A DNA stretch of 46,964 nt from Bradyrhizobium jicamae (GTDB taxonomy: Bacteria > Pseudomonadota > Alphaproteobacteria > Rhizobiales > Xanthobacteraceae), in assembly GCF_001440395.1 (NCBI RefSeq), contig NZ_LLXZ01000104.1, positions 1 to 46,964 on the forward strand, written 5' to 3'. Position numbers and translations under genes: made by a program. The notes below the pieces were generated by a model. It made no database searches and had not been told where the DNA came from. It saw only the letters and a list, made by a program, of their open reading frames with translations. Shown piece after piece: positions 14,628 through 22,872 of this stretch. The first letter of the stretch is position 1. Each line of letters begins with the position of its first letter.

Positions 14628-16271
14628 CTACGCCGACATCGGGAATCTCACCGCCTCCAGCGCGGTCTTGCCGCGGATCATGTCGGAGGCCTTGTCGGCG
14701 ATCATCAGCGTTGAGGCGTTGAGATTGGCTGAGATCATCCGCGGCATGATCGAGGCATCAACCACGCGCAAGCCCTGCAGGCCGTGCACGCGCAGTTCGT
14801 CGTCGACCACGGCCCATTTGGCGTCCGCCGGTCCCATGCGGCAGGTGCAGCCGGGATGGAACGTGGTGGTGCCGCGCTCGGTGGCGGCGGCCAATAATTC
14901 GTCGTCGCTCTGCACCTTCGGTCCGGGGAAATCCTCATAGGCGTAATACGGCGCGAGCGGCTTCGACGCGAGCAACCGGCGCGCCAGCTTCATGCCGGCG
15001 ACGACGACGCGGCGGTCGATCTCCTCCACCAGATAATTGGTCTGGATGATCGGCGGCGCGAACGGGTCTGCGGAGCGGATGCGGACATAGCCGCGGCTTT
15101 CGGGGCGCTGCTGCCATGAGGCAACTGTCATGCCGGGCTCGTCCTCGAGCTGACCCTGCACGCCTTCCTTGTAGCTTGCGGGCGTGAAGGTGAGCTGCAG
15201 GTCGGAGCTTTCGGTGGTCTCGCCGGAGTGCCAGAAGCAATAGACCATGGTCGGAGACAGCGACAGCAAGCCGCGCCGCGTCGTCGCCCATTTCAGCGCC
15301 TCGACCCAGAGGCTCACGCCGCGCCGGAGTTCGTTGATGGTCCTGATGTTCTTGACGCGCGCGACCGAACGCGGCGCGTAATGATCCTGCAGGCCCTCGC
15401 CGACGCCGGGCAGCGCGTGACGGACCTCGATGCCGTGTGATTGCAGCAATTCCGGCGAGCCGACGCCGGACAATTGCAGCACCTGCGGCGAGTTATAGGT
15501 ACCACCGGAGAGGATGACTTCCTTGCCGGCGCGGACCTCAACGGGCGTGCCGCCCTTGCCGCCTTTGAGATAACGCACGCCGACGGCGCGCTTGCCCTCG
15601 AAGATGAGGTTGGTGACATGCGCATGCGTCCGCACATCGACATTGCCACGCTTCCGCGCCGGATGCAGGAACGCCGTCGCGGCACTGACGCGCAGGCCCT
15701 TCTCGATGGTGCGCTGGCAGTAGGACACACCCTCCTGGATCTCGCCGTTGTAATCGGGGTTGCGCGGAATGCCGAGGCTGACGGCTCCTTCCATGAAGGC
15801 CTCGCAGAGCGGGTCCTGCCAGTCCATGGTGGTGACGGTGAGGCTGCCATCGCGGCCGCGATAGGTGTCGTCGCACTCGCCGACGCGGCGCTCCATCCGC
15901 TTGAAATAGGGCAGGATGTCCGGATAGCCCCAGCCGCGATTGCCGAGCTGCGCCCAGGTATCGAAATCCTGGCGCTGGCCGCGGTTGTAGATATGGCCGT
16001 TGATCGAGGACGAACCGCCGAGCGTCTTGCCGCGCGGCGCATAGATGCTGCGGCCGCCGGTCCACGGCCCGGGCTCCTGCTGATAGCCCCAGTTGATGCT
16101 CTTCATGTAGAAGGTCTTGATGAAGCCGGCCGGCAAATGAATGTAGGGGTGCCAGTCGCTCGGGCCTGCTTCGAGCACGCAGACACGGCTCGCGGAATCT
16201 TCACCCAGGCGGTTGGCGAGCACGCTGCCTGCGGAGCCCGCGCCGATAATCACATAATCGAACGTTTCCAT
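14628..16271 (-). CDS. GMC-family FAD oxidoreductase (choline/alcohol dehydrogenase-like)
   Basis: 547 residues, the usual family length. The N-terminal FAD-binding GAGSAGSVLANRL begins at 11, the GMC signature 1 block contains GKTLGGSSSING, and signature 2 contains GGTYNSPQVLQLSGVG. The catalytic His is H472 in FHPGCTCRMGP, and N518 in NLNAS occupies the second active-site position (His or Asn in the family). It oxidises an alcohol to an aldehyde, passing electrons to an acceptor or O2. Many paralogues in this group are annotated choline dehydrogenase, but no betaine genes are nearby, so the substrate is open. The GNAT gene upstream ends 24 bases before its start on the same strand, which suggests a short operon. 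Confidence 0.9.
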   Translation of the reverse strand: METFDYVIIGAGSAGSVLANRLGEDSASRVCVLEAGPSDWHPYIHLPAGFIKTFYMKSINWGYQQEPGPWTGGRSIYAPRGKTLGGSSSINGHIYNRGQRQDFDTWAQLGNRGWGYPDILPYFKRMERRVGECDDTYRGRDGSLTVTTMDWQDPLCEAFMEGAVSLGIPRNPDYNGEIQEGVSYCQRTIEKGLRVSAATAFLHPARKRGNVDVRTHAHVTNLIFEGKRAVGVRYLKGGKGGTPVEVRAGKEVILSGGTYNSPQVLQLSGVGSPELLQSHGIEVRHALPGVGEGLQDHYAPRSVARVKNIRTINELRRGVSLWVEALKWATTRRGLLSLSPTMVYCFWHSGETTESSDLQLTFTPASYKEGVQGQLEDEPGMTVASWQQRPESRGYVRIRSADPFAPPIIQTNYLVEEIDRRVVVAGMKLARRLLASKPLAPYYAYEDFPGPKVQSDDELLAAATERGTTTFHPGCTCRMGPADAKWAVVDDELRVHGLQGLRVVDASIMPRMISANLNASTLMIADKASDMIRGKTALEAVRFPMSA

Positions 16272-16295
16272 CGTCTCGCTTCTCGCGCGGCTTCG

Positions 16296-16889
16296 CTACC
16301 GCGGCTTGTCGTTGAGTTGATAGGTGAGATGCGCCTTCACCGTCGGCCACTCGCTGGCGATGATGCTGTAAACCACGGTATCGCGCAACGTGCCGTTCGG
16401 TGCGATCTGGTGGCTTCTCAGGATACCGTCCTGCTTGGCCCCCAGCCGCTCGATGCCGCGCCGGCTCTGGTGATTAAAGAAATGCGTGCGGAATTCCACC
16501 GCAATGCAGTTCAGCTTCTCGAATGCATTCGTCAGCAGCAGCAATTTGCACTGCGTATTGAGCGCGCTGCGCTGCACGCGCCTGGCGTACCAGGTGGAGC
16601 CGATCTCGACGCGGCGGTTGGCGGCGTCGACGTTCATGTAGGTCGTCATGCCCGCGATCTTGCCCTCGGCGTCGAACACGGTGAACGGCAGCATCGTCCC
16701 GGCCGCGAACAGTCCGAGCCGGCGGTCGATTTCCTTGTTCATGTTCTCGGCGGTCGGAATGGCGGTGTACCAGAGCTTCCACAACTCGCCGTCGCTTACG
16801 GCTTCCACCAACCCGGCGGTGTGATCGTGCGACAGTGGTTCAAGCCGGGCGTGAGCGCCTTGCAGGGTTACCGGTTCAAGAAAGGCCAT
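16296..16889 (-). CDS. GNAT-family N-acetyltransferase (RimJ/RimL-like)
   Basis: 197 residues with ATG 16889 and GGAG 7 bases upstream. The RimJ/RimL-type pattern is visible: VTLQGAHARLEPLSHDHTAGL at the N-terminus, EIGSTWYARRVQRSALNTQCKLLLLTNAFEKLNCIAVEFRTHFFNHQSRRGIERLGAKQDGILR in the acetyl-CoA-binding and C-terminal half, where the strand-helix order matches proteins acetylating Ala/Ser N-termini or small amines. The R/Q-x-x-G-x-A/G pyrophosphate loop is replaced by a looser VQRSALN, as in this subfamily. It acts in the cytoplasm; the acceptor is unknown. It is probably co-transcribed with the downstream GMC oxidoreductase. Confidence 0.82.
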   Translation of the reverse strand: MAFLEPVTLQGAHARLEPLSHDHTAGLVEAVSDGELWKLWYTAIPTAENMNKEIDRRLGLFAAGTMLPFTVFDAEGKIAGMTTYMNVDAANRRVEIGSTWYARRVQRSALNTQCKLLLLTNAFEKLNCIAVEFRTHFFNHQSRRGIERLGAKQDGILRSHQIAPNGTLRDTVVYSIIASEWPTVKAHLTYQLNDKPR

Positions 16890-16910
16890 TTAATTCTCCG
16901 CTAGAAACCG

Positions 16911-16994
16911 CGTCATTGCGAGGAGCGAAGCGACGAAGCAATCCATGTCTCCACTTGTGGTGAGATGGATTGCTTCGCTGCGCTCGCAATGACG
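16911..16994. repeat. REP-like palindromic element, 'cgtcattgcgaggagcgaagcg' class
   Basis: The left arm begins cgtcattgcgaggagcgaag at 16911 and the right arm ends gctcgcaatgacg at 16994, with the inner caatccat / atggattg pair. Near-identical elements lie at 24116-24201 and 42609-42692. Confidence 0.85.
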
Positions 16995-17002
16995 CGGATG
17001 GT

Positions 17003-17929
17003 TCACTTGTTCAAAAAGTTCAGCGCGAGTCCAGGCCGCGCCCAATCCATTGCGATCAGTTCGCCCTTGCCCGACAGCGTGATGTAGGCGGTCTTGAGCT
17101 CCGGTCCGCCGAAAGCGATATTGGTCGTCACGCGGTCGCCGGTCGGCACTTGCTCGACCAGCGTTCCATCCGGCGCGATCACCGAGATGCAGCCCGACAC
17201 CAGTGTCGCCACGCAGACATTGCCTGATGCCTCCACCGCCATCGAGTCGAACATCTGGTAGCCGCCGAGGCCCGCGATCGGCTTGCCGCGTTCGCCGCGA
17301 TAGATCACGTCGCGCGGCTTGATGGTGCCGGGCTCGGCGACCTCGTAGGCCCACAGCCGCGCCGTCGGCGTCTCCGCGATGTAAACCGTCTTCTCGTCCG
17401 GCGACAGGCCGATGCCGTTGGCGGGCAGCACGCCGTGCACGGCCTCGACGATCTCCTTCATGCCGGGCTTGACGTAATAGAACGCGCCGACATCCATCTC
17501 GCGGGCGCGGCGCTTGCCGAGATCGGAGAACCACAGCCCGCCGTGTTTATCGAACACCAGATCGTTCGGGCCACGCAGCGCATGCTCGCCGCATCTGTCG
17601 ACAACGGTCTCGACCTTGCCGCTCTGCAGGTCCACCCGCTGGATCGAGCCGCCCCGATAATCCTCCGGCTGCGGGCCCGGCATGATCATCTTGCCGGTCG
17701 GGATCCAGCTAAAGCCGCCATTGTTGCAGATGTACATCTTGCCGTCCGGCCCGAGCGCTGCGCCATTGGGGCCGCCGGGAATTTGCGCGACCACTTCTTT
17801 CCGCCCGTCGGGATAGACCCGCGTCAGCCGCTTGCCGCGGATCTCGACCAGCACCACCGAGCCGTCGGGCATGACGACCGGACCTTCTGGAAATTCCAGA
17901 TCGGTGGCGAGAACGCGGATATCGGCCAT
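17003..17929 (-). CDS. SMP-30/gluconolactonase/LRE-family hydrolase
   Basis: 308 residues from ATG 17929, with GGGAGG 7-8 bases upstream. The six-bladed beta-propeller pattern is clear: LEFPEGPVVMPDGSVVLVEI at the start (metal-binding Glu in FPEGP), PNGAALGPDGKMYICNNGG, LRGPNDLVFDKHGGLWFSDLG (metal-ligand Asn in PND), and ANGIGLSPDEKTVYIAET (NGxxxSPDxxxxY, catalytic-region Asn and Asp). The family hydrolyses sugar or other lactones using a divalent metal in the propeller centre. No signal peptide is seen, so it is cytoplasmic. No clear pathway partner is adjacent; the palindromic repeats on both sides isolate it. Confidence 0.9.
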   Translation of the reverse strand: MADIRVLATDLEFPEGPVVMPDGSVVLVEIRGKRLTRVYPDGRKEVVAQIPGGPNGAALGPDGKMYICNNGGFSWIPTGKMIMPGPQPEDYRGGSIQRVDLQSGKVETVVDRCGEHALRGPNDLVFDKHGGLWFSDLGKRRAREMDVGAFYYVKPGMKEIVEAVHGVLPANGIGLSPDEKTVYIAETPTARLWAYEVAEPGTIKPRDVIYRGERGKPIAGLGGYQMFDSMAVEASGNVCVATLVSGCISVIAPDGTLVEQVPTGDRVTTNIAFGGPELKTAYITLSGKGELIAMDWARPGLALNFLNK

Positions 17930-18090
17930 GAAATCCTCCCGGCTGGCTCTTGGCTGCAGGCGGATTTTGGCTCGACCCCGCACGCGCAACAATTCGTTGC
18001 AGCTGTTATGGCAAAGTCGGTTTGGCTTGCCAAGCAACCGCGGGCGTTCGCGCCCGCAGGGCAGCATTGCGGCAGCAATAACTTGCGGAC

Positions 18091-18176
18091 CGTAGGATGG
18101 GTAGAGCGAAGCGAAACCCATCAAATCGTGGCTCGGCAAGGGGTCATGGGTATCGCTTCGCTCCACCCATCCTACG
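18091..18176. repeat. REP-like palindromic element, 'cgtaggatgggtagagcgaag' class
   Basis: The left arm cgtaggatgggtagagcgaa at 18091 pairs with the right arm ttcgctccacccatcctacg ending at 18176; the inner cgaaacccatc / catgggtatcg also pair. It lies just past the end of the AraC/GyrI gene and is a different sequence class from the other elements here. Confidence 0.8.
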
Positions 18177-18177
18177 A

Positions 18178-19014
18178 TTAGTCCTTGACCGGAATCCAAA
18201 TCTCCAGGCCGCCATTGCCGGTGGCGGGATCGAACTTCTCGTCGTAACGCTCGAAGTTCGGTGCGTCGGCGGCCTTCATGCCGGAGTTGGGAAGCCAGTG
18301 ATTCCAGATCGTGTTGACGGTGCGGCGGATGGTCGAGATGTGCTCGGCGTGAGTGAACACGGCGTATTTCTGCTCGGGTATTCGCACGCGGGCGAACTCG
18401 CGCGGCAGGTCGGAGAAGTCCAAAACCTCGACGCTGGCGACGTAGTCGAAATTGCCGGCATCGTCGGCGTTGCAGCAGACGCCATAGGCGACCTTGCCGA
18501 TCCGCGCCGGGAGATGATCGACACTTTGGTGAAACTGATGCCACAGGTTCGGAATGCCGGCGCCGCAGTTTTCGTGGGTGCAACGTTCGGCAATGCCGGC
18601 GACCAGAAGCGGCTTGGAGGTTTCGAAACGCGGGGGCTTGAGGTTTTCGAGCAGGGTTGAATCCATGACGACGGGCTCCTGAAGCTTGAGACGATCGAGG
18701 CACGTTGCGGCGCGGACCGCTTCGGGCGTCGTGCCGAAATGGTCGCGGAACGCGCGGGTGAAAGCTTCGTGCGAGCTGTAGTCAGCATCCAGCGCGAGGC
18801 TGAGAATGTCGGGGGCGCCGGCGGCGAGAGCCTGCGCGGCCTTGGTCAACCGGCGGGCGCGCACGTAGCGCATCACCGAAAGGCCGGTGGCGGCGGCAAA
18901 GGCCCGCACCAGATGAAAGCGCGAGACGCCGGCGATGCCAGCGACATCATCGAGCGTCAGCGGCTCGGCGAGATGACTTTCAATGTACCAGAGTGCTTTC
19001 TGGGCCGGATTCAT
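18178..19014 (-). CDS. AraC-family regulator with C-terminal GyrI-like effector domain
   Basis: 278 residues. The AraC double helix-turn-helix sits at the N-terminus (about 5-105; LDDVAGIAGVSRFHLVRAFAAATG and DYSSHEAFTRAFRDHFGTTP), and a GyrI-like / SOUL-fold effector-binding domain fills about 120-276 (VEVLDFSDLPREFARVRIPEQKYAVFTH, LEIWIPVKD). This Rob/SoxS-like order is typical of regulators sensing small hydrophobic or cationic compounds. The start is 120 bp from the divergent enolase-superfamily gene at 19134, which may be its target, though no operator was identified. Confidence 0.9.
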   Translation of the reverse strand: MNPAQKALWYIESHLAEPLTLDDVAGIAGVSRFHLVRAFAAATGLSVMRYVRARRLTKAAQALAAGAPDILSLALDADYSSHEAFTRAFRDHFGTTPEAVRAATCLDRLKLQEPVVMDSTLLENLKPPRFETSKPLLVAGIAERCTHENCGAGIPNLWHQFHQSVDHLPARIGKVAYGVCCNADDAGNFDYVASVEVLDFSDLPREFARVRIPEQKYAVFTHAEHISTIRRTVNTIWNHWLPNSGMKAADAPNFERYDEKFDPATGNGGLEIWIPVKD

Positions 19015-19133
19015 GACTGACAGCTTTCATGCGAAGCGACCGCAGTATGATCGATGGCGCGGCGCGTCGTTTGACAGTCCTTGCTCTCTGATCTCACCAC
19101 TGACACTCTATGTGAAACTTTGGGAGGGGTTCC

Positions 19134-20240
19134 ATGCTCATCACGAAGGTTCGGGCCCATCATATTCGCATTCCCTATGACGCCGGCGTGGCCAGTTTCA
19201 AGCAAGGTGCGTCCGCCATCTCGGCGCTGGAAATCGTCATGGTGGAGGTTTCCACCGACGCCGGCATCACCGGCTGGGACGATGCCTTTGCCTATGTCTG
19301 CCCGCGCACCAGCTATGCTGCGATCGAAGAGATGATTGCGCCGCAGGCGCAGGGGCAGGAAGCCCCCGACGCCGCCGGCATTCCCGCGTTCATGGAACAG
19401 ATCCAGCGCAACCTGCATCTGTTCGGCCGCTACGGCATCACCATGTTTGCCATCTCCGCGCTGGATATCGCGCTGTGGGACCTTGCCGCCAAGGTCGAGG
19501 GTGTGCCGCTGCATCGCCTGATCGGCGACGCCAGGCGCGCGCGGATTCCCGCCTATGCGAGCCTGCTGCGGATCGGCAAACCCGAACTCATCGCACGCGA
19601 GTGCGAGACGGCGCTGCGGCAGGGCTACAAGGCGATCAAACTGCATGAGACTACAACGTCCGCGGTATTTGCTGCGCGACAGGCGATCGGCCCTGACATT
19701 CCGCTGATGGTCGACATGAACTGTCCGCTGAACGGCGAGGAGGCGATCTCGTTCGCGCATTCCTGCCGCGACGCGGCGCCGATGTTCCTGGAGGAGCCGG
19801 TCTGGCCGCCGGAAGATTTTACAACGCTGGCCGACGTGCGAACCAAAGGCGGGCTCAATGTGGCGGCGGGCGAGAACGCCTGCACGGTGCATCAGTTCAG
19901 ACAGATGATGAAGGCCGGCGCGGTGAGCCATGCGCAACCTTCCGTCATCAAGGTCGGCGGCATCACCGAACATCTCAAGGTCGTCGCGTTGGCCGACGAA
20001 CTCGGCGTCAGGCTTGCGCCGCATTCGCCATATTTCGGACCGGGCTTCCTGGCGACGCTGCACCTGATGTCGCTGCGCGACGATGCAAGCTTCGTCGAAG
20101 TGTTCTCCATGAAACGCGCCGCCTGCTTGTGGCGCGGCCGCATCGATGTCGATGCCGATGGCAATGTCGAGGTACCGCAGGAGCCGGGACTCGGTTATGA
20201 GCCGGACAAGGCCGTCATGGAGCAATATCGCGTGGCGTGA
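19134..20240 (+). CDS. Enolase-superfamily enzyme (mandelate racemase / muconate lactonising type)
   Basis: 368 residues, ATG with GGGAGGGG 5 bases upstream. The capping domain covers about 1-130 and the TIM barrel 135-350. Metal ligands are D194 (VDMN), E220 or E221 (FLEEPV) and E247 (AGEN). The second-strand acid-base motif is K169-L-H171 (KxH) in place of the common KxK, and the usual His-Asp dyad has H297 (PHSPYFGPG) while the Asp position is Ser270 (QPSVIKVGG). The metal-assisted alpha-proton abstraction chemistry of the superfamily is therefore likely, but the substrate is not predictable; relatives are annotated racemase, dehydratase or MLE. It diverges from an AraC/GyrI regulator. Confidence 0.88.
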   Translation: MLITKVRAHHIRIPYDAGVASFKQGASAISALEIVMVEVSTDAGITGWDDAFAYVCPRTSYAAIEEMIAPQAQGQEAPDAAGIPAFMEQIQRNLHLFGRYGITMFAISALDIALWDLAAKVEGVPLHRLIGDARRARIPAYASLLRIGKPELIARECETALRQGYKAIKLHETTTSAVFAARQAIGPDIPLMVDMNCPLNGEEAISFAHSCRDAAPMFLEEPVWPPEDFTTLADVRTKGGLNVAAGENACTVHQFRQMMKAGAVSHAQPSVIKVGGITEHLKVVALADELGVRLAPHSPYFGPGFLATLHLMSLRDDASFVEVFSMKRAACLWRGRIDVDADGNVEVPQEPGLGYEPDKAVMEQYRVA

Positions 20241-20242
20241 AC

Positions 20243-20629
20243 TTACTTCGCGCCGTCCTTTGCCGGAGGCGCATCCTTTGCAGCGGGCGTCGCATCCTTC
20301 GATGCGGGCGTTGCCTTCTTCGCATCCTCCGCCGCCTTGTTCTGTGCTGCCTGCAAATCGCTGACCACCTTCTGCAGGCTGATGACCGCGCCCTTCAGCG
20401 CCTCGATCTGCCGGTTGGCGGCATCCGATTTCTGCTGATGATCGGTCGTGAGCTTGGTGATCGTCTTCTGCAGGAAGTCGACATTGCTCTGCAGGCAGGA
20501 GGTGCGCCGCTCCATGGTTTTTTCGACGGTGCAGATCTCGATACCGGGAACGTCCTGCGCGTGCACGGTCGAAGGCAGTGAGATCATCAGCAGCGCGAGA
20601 GCGGCGAAAGCGATCTTCGGAGCAATCAT
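20243..20629 (-). CDS. Secreted small coiled-coil protein, unknown function
   Basis: 128 residues from ATG 20629 (GAGG 6 bases upstream). A signal peptide covers about 1-25 (ending STVHAQ). The mature part starts with a two-Cys segment (EICTVEKTMERRTSC) and continues as a heptad-like helix (about 45-90: LQKTITKLTTDHQQKSDAANRQIEALKG), then an Ala/Lys/Pro-rich tail with PASKDATPAAKDAPPAKDGAK repeats. No enzymatic motif is visible. Its 3' end is only 2 bp from the end of the convergent enolase-superfamily gene. It is probably a periplasmic structural or scaffold protein; that is inference from composition. Confidence 0.75.
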   Translation of the reverse strand: MIAPKIAFAALALLMISLPSTVHAQDVPGIEICTVEKTMERRTSCLQSNVDFLQKTITKLTTDHQQKSDAANRQIEALKGAVISLQKVVSDLQAAQNKAAEDAKKATPASKDATPAAKDAPPAKDGAK

Positions 20630-20824
20630 CAAATCCTCGTTCCAAAAGGCATCTGGCGCAGCGGGAACATCTATCACGGCAATTTGCGCGAAGCAGGTCC
20701 CCGACCTCAGAGATACCATACTGATACCTCATTCAGGCGCTGTGCTTCATCCCCTTAACGTGGATGGATTTAGCCGCGAACCTCAGACCGGTGTTCACCG
20801 GCCGCGGCAGTGGAGATTGATTGT

Positions 20825-21040
20825 ATGGCAACGCGTGAAAAGCGCCTGGCGCAGTTCGACGGCAACGGAGACCCGCCGCAGAACCTGCCGGTGGAAGTTC
20901 TTTGCGAGGATCACAGCGGAACCTATCAACTGCCTTTCGCCTGCCGCTGGATCGATGGTCAATGGCGCAACGACAGGACCGGCGGCATGGTCGAGGCCAC
21001 GGTGGTCGGCTGGCGGCTGCCGCGCTCCGGCGCGATGTGA
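20825..21040 (+). CDS. Small conserved hypothetical protein
   Basis: 71 residues from ATG 20825 (GGAG about 9 bases upstream; an in-frame GTG at 20810 is less likely). The sequence is acidic at the N-terminus and has two Cys (C31, C44), five aromatic residues and the core LPVEVLCEDHSGTYQLPFACRW followed by a WRND...VVGWRLP end, which suggests a small beta-rich fold. I recall similar short proteins from Bradyrhizobium annotated as hypothetical. No signal peptide or membrane segment is present. Function is unknown. Confidence 0.6.
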   Translation: MATREKRLAQFDGNGDPPQNLPVEVLCEDHSGTYQLPFACRWIDGQWRNDRTGGMVEATVVGWRLPRSGAM

Positions 21041-21291
21041 GGAAAATCGCGGGGTGCGGTCAGCCGCGCCCCGCATTTGTGCCAGAATGCGACGGGAACA
21101 CGCGCGGCGTTAATGTTCGGAACGCTGACGGAACGAACCGCGCCCGAATCACTGATTGAGCGCCGTACGCCGTTGTTCACGGCTAGATGTCGGCCGCCAT
21201 CCGAGACGACGCACAACATAAAGCACCATCACAACCGGGCGCAGCCAACGGCCAAGGACAAGCGTTAATTCCTCGGGGGAGGACATGGCGG

Positions 21292-21726
21292 TCAGCTCCA
21301 GGGGGTGGGCGGCGGCACGTTGTCGACGGCAGGTGGCACATCGATCGTTTTGAAATCGGCGGGGCTGACGATCTCGAGGTATTCCATGTCCTCGGAGTAA
21401 TCGTACAGGTAATGCGTGATGCCGGGCCGCTGGTGCACGACATCGCCGGCCTGCACCAGGGTCGACTTGTCCTCATACATGAAGCGCGCCCAGCCCTTGG
21501 TCATGATCACGATCTGGAATTCGCATTCGTGACGATGCCAGCCGGTGCCCTCCTCGGGCGGCAGGTCGGGGTTGGCCTTGACCAGGTGGCAGATCACCTG
21601 CCCGCCGGTGGCATCCGCAATACCGAGATCGCGATACAGGAAGAAGTCGCGCAGACCTCCGCCCTTGAATTCGGTATCGCCCGGTTTGACGTGAGAGAAT
21701 TTGCTGACGACAGCCTGCTTGTTCAT
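21292..21726 (-). CDS. Cupin-domain protein
   Basis: 144 residues from ATG 21726, with GGAGG 6 bases upstream. A single conserved cupin barrel is visible: motif 1 includes GTGWHRHECEFQIVIMTKGWARF (metal-binding His pair and Glu) and motif 2 includes GDVVHQRPGITHYLYDYSED. Single-domain cupins may be dioxygenases, isomerases or small-molecule binding proteins; this one cannot be assigned. The gene stands alone: the GST gene downstream is on the same strand but ends 305 bp upstream of its start. Confidence 0.85.
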   Translation of the reverse strand: MNKQAVVSKFSHVKPGDTEFKGGGLRDFFLYRDLGIADATGGQVICHLVKANPDLPPEEGTGWHRHECEFQIVIMTKGWARFMYEDKSTLVQAGDVVHQRPGITHYLYDYSEDMEYLEIVSPADFKTIDVPPAVDNVPPPTPWS

Positions 21727-22031
21727 GGAAGCCTCCACGGTTCGCGTTGGCGGGATCGCGAGGTACGGAGAGCGTCCAAATTTTCGGCAGCCTCGCATCG
21801 TCGCGTCACGGCTGACATGTTGCTATGCGAAATCCGCGCCAGCCGCGTTGCACTGCGGCGAGACTATGGCCGCGATGCGCCGAACCGATTGGCTGGAGGC
21901 AGGAATCCGGTTTCGGCAGCCTGTGCAAACGGCCAGGGACGACGCCACGCACCGTTCTCGGCTGACATCGGCTTGGGCAAGGCCTGCGCGTTGCCTGAGC
22001 CGTTCAAACGGGCAAGGCTTCGCGCCCCTGC
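21727..22031. other. 305-bp intergenic stretch
   Basis: It lies between the GST stop and the cupin start on the minus strand. No convincing gene, hairpin terminator or operator was seen; a short 11-base direct repeat (ttcggcagcct) occurs near 21783 and 21913 and may be chance. Confidence 0.35.
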
Positions 22032-22685
22032 CTAATATTCGACCTCGAGCTCTTCGATATCGGTGGGCTCGGCCCTGGCGGCCTCGATCCATTCCTGCAT
22101 TTCGGGCATCGCCATGATGGTGCTGGCGTAGGCTCTGAGCGCCGGTTCGAGCTTCACGTCATAGGTCATGAAGCGGGTGACGACGGGAGCGTACATGGCG
22201 TCCGCCATGCTGCGCTCACCGAACAGGAACGGCCCGCCTGATTCGGCGAGGCATTCGCGCCAGATGGTGCAGACCCGGTCGATATCGGCCTGCGCGCGCG
22301 ACCAGATCTTGAAGCCGGGGAAATGGCCCTTGAGGTTGACCGGCAGCGAGGCGCGCAGCGTGGTGAAGCCGGAATGGATTTCGCCGCAGATCGAGCGGCA
22401 ATGCGCCCGCCGGATCCGATCCCCCGGCAGCAAGCCGGCGTCCGGCCTGACCTCGTTGAGGTATTCCGCGATCGCCAGCGTATCCCAGATGGTGGCGCCG
22501 TCATGGCGCAGGCACGGCACCAGGATCGACGACGACAGCAGCAGGATTTCGGCCCGCGCCGAGGCATCGTCCGGGGCGGTGACCACCTCCTCGAACTCGA
22601 GCCCGGAGAATTTCGCGAGCAGCCAGCCGCGTAGCGACCAGGACGAGTAGTTCTTGCTGGAGATGGTCAGTGTCGTCTTTGCCAT
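22032..22685 (-). CDS. Glutathione S-transferase
   Basis: 217 residues from ATG 22685 (AAGG 6-7 bases upstream); an open frame extends further upstream without a good start. The N-terminal thioredoxin-fold domain (about 5-80) shows the Ser-rich active-site loop SSKNYSSWSLRGWL, where a Ser probably activates the glutathione thiol, and the cis-Pro region ILVPCLRHDG followed by IWDTLAIAEYL (glutathione gamma-glutamyl site). An all-helical C-terminal domain follows. Such proteins conjugate or reduce electrophiles in the cytoplasm. No linked pathway genes are nearby. Confidence 0.9.
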   Translation of the reverse strand: MAKTTLTISSKNYSSWSLRGWLLAKFSGLEFEEVVTAPDDASARAEILLLSSSILVPCLRHDGATIWDTLAIAEYLNEVRPDAGLLPGDRIRRAHCRSICGEIHSGFTTLRASLPVNLKGHFPGFKIWSRAQADIDRVCTIWRECLAESGGPFLFGERSMADAMYAPVVTRFMTYDVKLEPALRAYASTIMAMPEMQEWIEAARAEPTDIEELEVEY

Positions 22686-22872
22686 ATGGCCTTTTCCCTC
22701 AGCGAAGCGTCGTCCGCCGCCCGGACACCGGCAACGGGCCGCACCAATACGCCGCCGCCTAATGCCTGTGCGTCGTGAATGTTCCACAGCAAGCCACGTG
22801 CCAGTTCTAGAGGCGGCCACCGCAGCTCTGGCGTCGATATTGCATGGCCACCTAGGACAGGGGCTGATGTGA

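Noticed and set aside
15441..16904. 487-codon plus-strand open frame
   Set aside because: Antisense to the GMC oxidoreductase and GNAT genes, whose motifs are certain.
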